NCBI RefSeq assembly: GCF_000717595.1
Contig: NZ_JNZO01000006.1
Coordinates: forward strand, 124,001-188,000
Length of the DNA stretch: 64,000 nucleotides
From: Streptomyces flavochromogenes
GTDB taxonomy: Bacteria > Actinomycetota > Actinomycetes > Streptomycetales > Streptomycetaceae
Direction of reading: 5' to 3'
Part shown: piece by piece, positions 61,653 through 64,000 of the stretch
Layout of the letters: each line of letters opens with the position of its first letter
How positions within the stretch are numbered: position 1 is the first letter of the stretch
Notes under the pieces: model-generated
What the model was told of the DNA's origin: nothing
Database searches by the model: none
What the model saw: only the letters and a program-made list of their open reading frames with translations
Translations under genes and position numbers: made by a program

Positions 61653-62792
61653 CTACTTGTCGGACTCGGCGTCCGTGCCGCCGTCGGTGTCGGTGTCGGT
61701 GTCCGCGGCGGTGTCCGTGCTCGGATCGGGAGCCGTGTCCTCGCCCGTGTCCGGTGCACCGCCCGCCTGCGGCGCCTCGGGAGCGTCCGGCTCCTCCGCC
61801 GCCTCGACCCCCTCGCCCTCCTCCGTACCCGGGACCGCCTCCGGTCCCGGCTGCTCCGGCTTCGGAGGACGCGTACGGCCACTGCCGGTGTCCCGGAGGA
61901 ACGGAGTGTCGCCGCCCTCCATCGCCACCCCGGGGCCGCCGGGACCCGTGCCCGGCTCGCGCCGCCGCAGATACCGCTCGAACTCACGGGCGATCGCCTC
62001 GCCCGAGGCCTCCGGCAGCTCCGCCGTGTCCCGGGCCTCCTCAAGAGTCTGCACGTACTCGGCGACCTCGCTGTCCTCGGCGGCCAGCTGGTCCACGCCC
62101 ACCTGCCAGGCCCGCGCGTCCTCGGGCAGCTCGCCCAGCGGGATGCGCAGCCCGATCAGGTCCTCGAGCCGGTTGAGGAGCGCCAGGGTCGCCTTCGGGT
62201 TCGGCGGCTGCGACACGTAGTGCGGCACCGCGGCCCACAGGCTCACCGCCGGCACGCCCGCGTGGGTGCACGCCTCCTGGAGGATGCCCACGATGCCCGT
62301 CGGGCCCTCGTACCGGGTCTCCTCCAGGTCCATCGTGCGCGCCAGGTCAGGGTCCGAGGTCACGCCGCTGACCGGCACCGGCCGGGTGTGCGGGGTGTCC
62401 CCGAGCAGCGCGCCCAGGATCACGACCATCTCCACGCCCAGCTCGTGGGCGAAGGCGAGGATCTCGTTGCAGAAGGAGCGCCAGCGCATCGACGGCTCGA
62501 TCCCGCGCACGAGCACCAGGTCACGGGGTTTGTCGCCGCCGACCCGGACCACGGAGAGCCGGGTCGTCGGCCAGGTGATCTTCCTGACGCCGTTGTCCAG
62601 GAAGACCGTCGGCCGGTTGACCTGGAAGTCGTAGTAGTCCTCGGCGTCGAGCGCCGCGAACACCTCGCCCTTCCATTCCCGGTCCAGATGGGCGACCGCG
62701 GTGGAGGCGGCGTCGCCGGCATCGTTCCAGCCTTCGAACGCGGCCACCATGACCGGGTCGATCAGCTCGGGTACCCCCTCGAGCTCGATCAC
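61653..62792 (-). CDS. PAC2 family protein
   Basis: A 379-residue protein. Residues 1-280 are the PAC2 fold (VAAFEGWNDAGDAASTAVAHL; FCNEILAFAHELGVEMVVILGALLGDTPHTRPVPV), similar to proteasome assembly chaperone 2. The C-terminal 90 residues are acidic and Asp/Thr-rich. AGGAGG lies before the GTG at 62792. In actinobacteria with proteasomes it is often near Pup/proteasome genes; none is here, so the role is unassigned. Confidence 0.9.
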   Translation of the reverse strand: MIELEGVPELIDPVMVAAFEGWNDAGDAASTAVAHLDREWKGEVFAALDAEDYYDFQVNRPTVFLDNGVRKITWPTTRLSVVRVGGDKPRDLVLVRGIEPSMRWRSFCNEILAFAHELGVEMVVILGALLGDTPHTRPVPVSGVTSDPDLARTMDLEETRYEGPTGIVGILQEACTHAGVPAVSLWAAVPHYVSQPPNPKATLALLNRLEDLIGLRIPLGELPEDARAWQVGVDQLAAEDSEVAEYVQTLEEARDTAELPEASGEAIAREFERYLRRREPGTGPGGPGVAMEGGDTPFLRDTGSGRTRPPKPEQPGPEAVPGTEEGEGVEAAEEPDAPEAPQAGGAPDTGEDTAPDPSTDTAADTDTDTDGGTDAESDK

Positions 62793-62933
62793 CCAGCGCC
62801 TCCTTTTCGAAGTTCCTGTCGTACGGACCAACCTTACGGCTTTCTCCAGGTCCGTCCGCAGCCCCCGGACATCCCCGAAAACCCGTGCGGCCTTGATCGA
62901 CTACCCAGGAACTCGCCTTCGCACACGGCGGTC

Positions 62934-63995
62934 TCAGTCCTCCCAGAGCGTGCTCGGCGCCTCCCTCCGGACCACCGGCGCGATCTCCTCGGCGAAGCGC
63001 TGGAGCGTCTCGATCTGCTCGGCCGTCGACTGACCGAAGGGGTCGACGGTGACGGACTGCAGGTCGTGCCCGTAATGGGCGTGATAGCCGAGGATCTTGT
63101 CGATGATCCGCTGCGGGGAGCCGATCAGCTGGGGGCCGTCCGCGACGGCGTCCTCGATCGTGCGGAACGGGGTGTTGTATCCGGCCTTGCCCTCCAGGTG
63201 CGGCCTGAAGCTCTGCCGTACCTTCGCCTCGTACAGGTCCTTGTAGCGGGCGATCGCCTCCTCGGTGGTGTCGGCGATGAGCAGGCCGCCGGAACCGGCC
63301 GCCACGCGCGCGTGCGCCGGGTCGTGCCCGTACTCCTCGAACTTCTCCCGGTAGTGGGCGATGAGCCTCGCGTACGCCTCGCGCGGCTGGATCGCGTTGG
63401 CGGTGAAGAGCGGATCGCCGTGCTTCGCGGCGAGCTCGGGGGAGTTGAGGCTGGTGGCCGAACCGTGCCAGATCCGGGGCGGTCCCGCGTACGGGCGCGG
63501 CACCGTGGTGACGTTCTTCAGCGCGGGCCGGAACTCGCCCTCCCAGTCGACGCCCTCCTCCGTCCAGAGCCGCCGGAGCAGCTCGTACTTCTCCTTCTGG
63601 AGGTCCCACTGCCGCCCCTCGTCCAGGCCGAAGAGGTCGAAGTGGCCGGCCTCGGCGCCCTTGCCGACGACGAGTTCGAGCCGGCCGCGGGAGAGCTGGT
63701 CGAGGGTGGCGTAGTCCTCGGCGACCCGGACCGGGTCGAGGATCGCGACGACGGTGACACCGGTGAGCAACCTGATCCGGGTGGTGCGGGCGGCGAGCGC
63801 GGCGAGCAGCACGGTCGGGGCGGAGGAGAGGAACGGGCCGGCGTGCCGCTCACCCACGGCGTACGCGTCGAATCCGAACCGCTCGGCGGTCTCGCCGAGC
63901 GCGACGACCTGCTCCAACCGGTCGGCGGCGGAAAGGAGTTCGCCGGTGAGCGGGTGCGGGGAGTGGTGGACGATCGAGAGCACCTGGAATTTCAT
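62934..63995 (-). CDS. LLM-class flavin-dependent monooxygenase
   Basis: A 353-residue bacterial-luciferase-like TIM barrel. FDAYAVGERHAGPFLSSAPTVLLAALAARTTRIRLLTGVTVVAILDPVRVAEDYATLDQLSRGRLELVVGKGAE is the flavin-dependent monooxygenase pattern. The ATG at 63995 is 5 bases from the window edge, so the promoter lies outside. The substrate is unknown. Confidence 0.92.
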   Translation of the reverse strand: MKFQVLSIVHHSPHPLTGELLSAADRLEQVVALGETAERFGFDAYAVGERHAGPFLSSAPTVLLAALAARTTRIRLLTGVTVVAILDPVRVAEDYATLDQLSRGRLELVVGKGAEAGHFDLFGLDEGRQWDLQKEKYELLRRLWTEEGVDWEGEFRPALKNVTTVPRPYAGPPRIWHGSATSLNSPELAAKHGDPLFTANAIQPREAYARLIAHYREKFEEYGHDPAHARVAAGSGGLLIADTTEEAIARYKDLYEAKVRQSFRPHLEGKAGYNTPFRTIEDAVADGPQLIGSPQRIIDKILGYHAHYGHDLQSVTVDPFGQSTAEQIETLQRFAEEIAPVVRREAPSTLWED

Positions 63996-64000
63996 GCGCT

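Overview
The window is chromosomal DNA of a very high-GC actinomycete, almost certainly a Streptomyces. The evidence is GC-rich third codon positions, a mycothiol biosynthesis gene (mshC), two chaplin genes (chpH and chpC), an S-(hydroxymethyl)mycothiol dehydrogenase, a SoxR and F420/LLM-type oxidoreductases. The order mshC, SCO1664-like, DUF3090, phosphatase ... chpC/chpH ... gntR/gntK/gntP ... soxR resembles, from memory, the SCO1660-SCO1700 region of S. coelicolor read in reverse. No insertion sequences, phage genes, rRNA or CRISPR arrays were seen. There is one tRNA (Leu, GAG). No gap between genes exceeds 300 bases.

Left end (1-3490): a four-gene leftward operon that runs off the window. 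It encodes an MppP/RohP-like PLP enzyme, a DUF6190 protein, a DapA-type aldolase and a heme-oxygenase-like diiron protein. The set and order match the rohP/rohQ/rohR/rohS genes of azomycin (2-nitroimidazole) biosynthesis, in which arginine is oxidised, cleaved, cyclised to 2-aminoimidazole and N-oxidised. A perfect 21-bp hairpin terminator separates it from the next operon (3491-6029: DMT transporter, flavodiiron-like MBL protein, DsbA-like protein). That operon is divergent from a TetR gene across a nested double operator.

6865-21142 is rich in regulators and short-chain/acyl-CoA enzymes: a gamma-butyrolactone-receptor-like TetR, an EamA exporter beside a hexanucleotide repeat, ArsR and TetR regulators, an acyl-CoA dehydrogenase, MaoC, SoxR, a BKACE enzyme, an erythromycin-esterase-like protein, a NamZ-type muramidase, and an SDR with its own TetR.

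21183-25667 encodes a 1494-residue caspase-like protease fused to a STAND NTPase and a C-terminal beta-propeller-like region, an NLR-like architecture. It is followed by a convergent acyl-CoA dehydrogenase/phosphotransferase pair that resembles the two halves of ACAD10/ACAD11.

28054-44032 holds an enolase-superfamily dehydratase, MBL and quinone-reductase enzymes, DUF202 membrane proteins, a NUDIX hydrolase, an SDR-TetR operon beside a flavoprotein dehydrogenase, the gluconate system (gntP, gntK and divergent gntR), an amino-acid permease, formaldehyde detoxification (mscR plus an MBL hydrolase), a pseudouridine synthase and tRNA-Leu. 44242-64000 is conserved core: M20 peptidase, chaplins, a RecD-like protein lacking its Walker A motif, an aldo/keto reductase, ferritin-like, CorA, phosphatase, DUF3090, SCO1664-like, mshC, a secreted GH31 glycosidase, PAC2 and an LLM monooxygenase.

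Many genes, mostly regulators, have a -10-like TANNNT hexamer 6-7 nt before the start codon and no Shine-Dalgarno sequence, so they are probably read from leaderless mRNAs.
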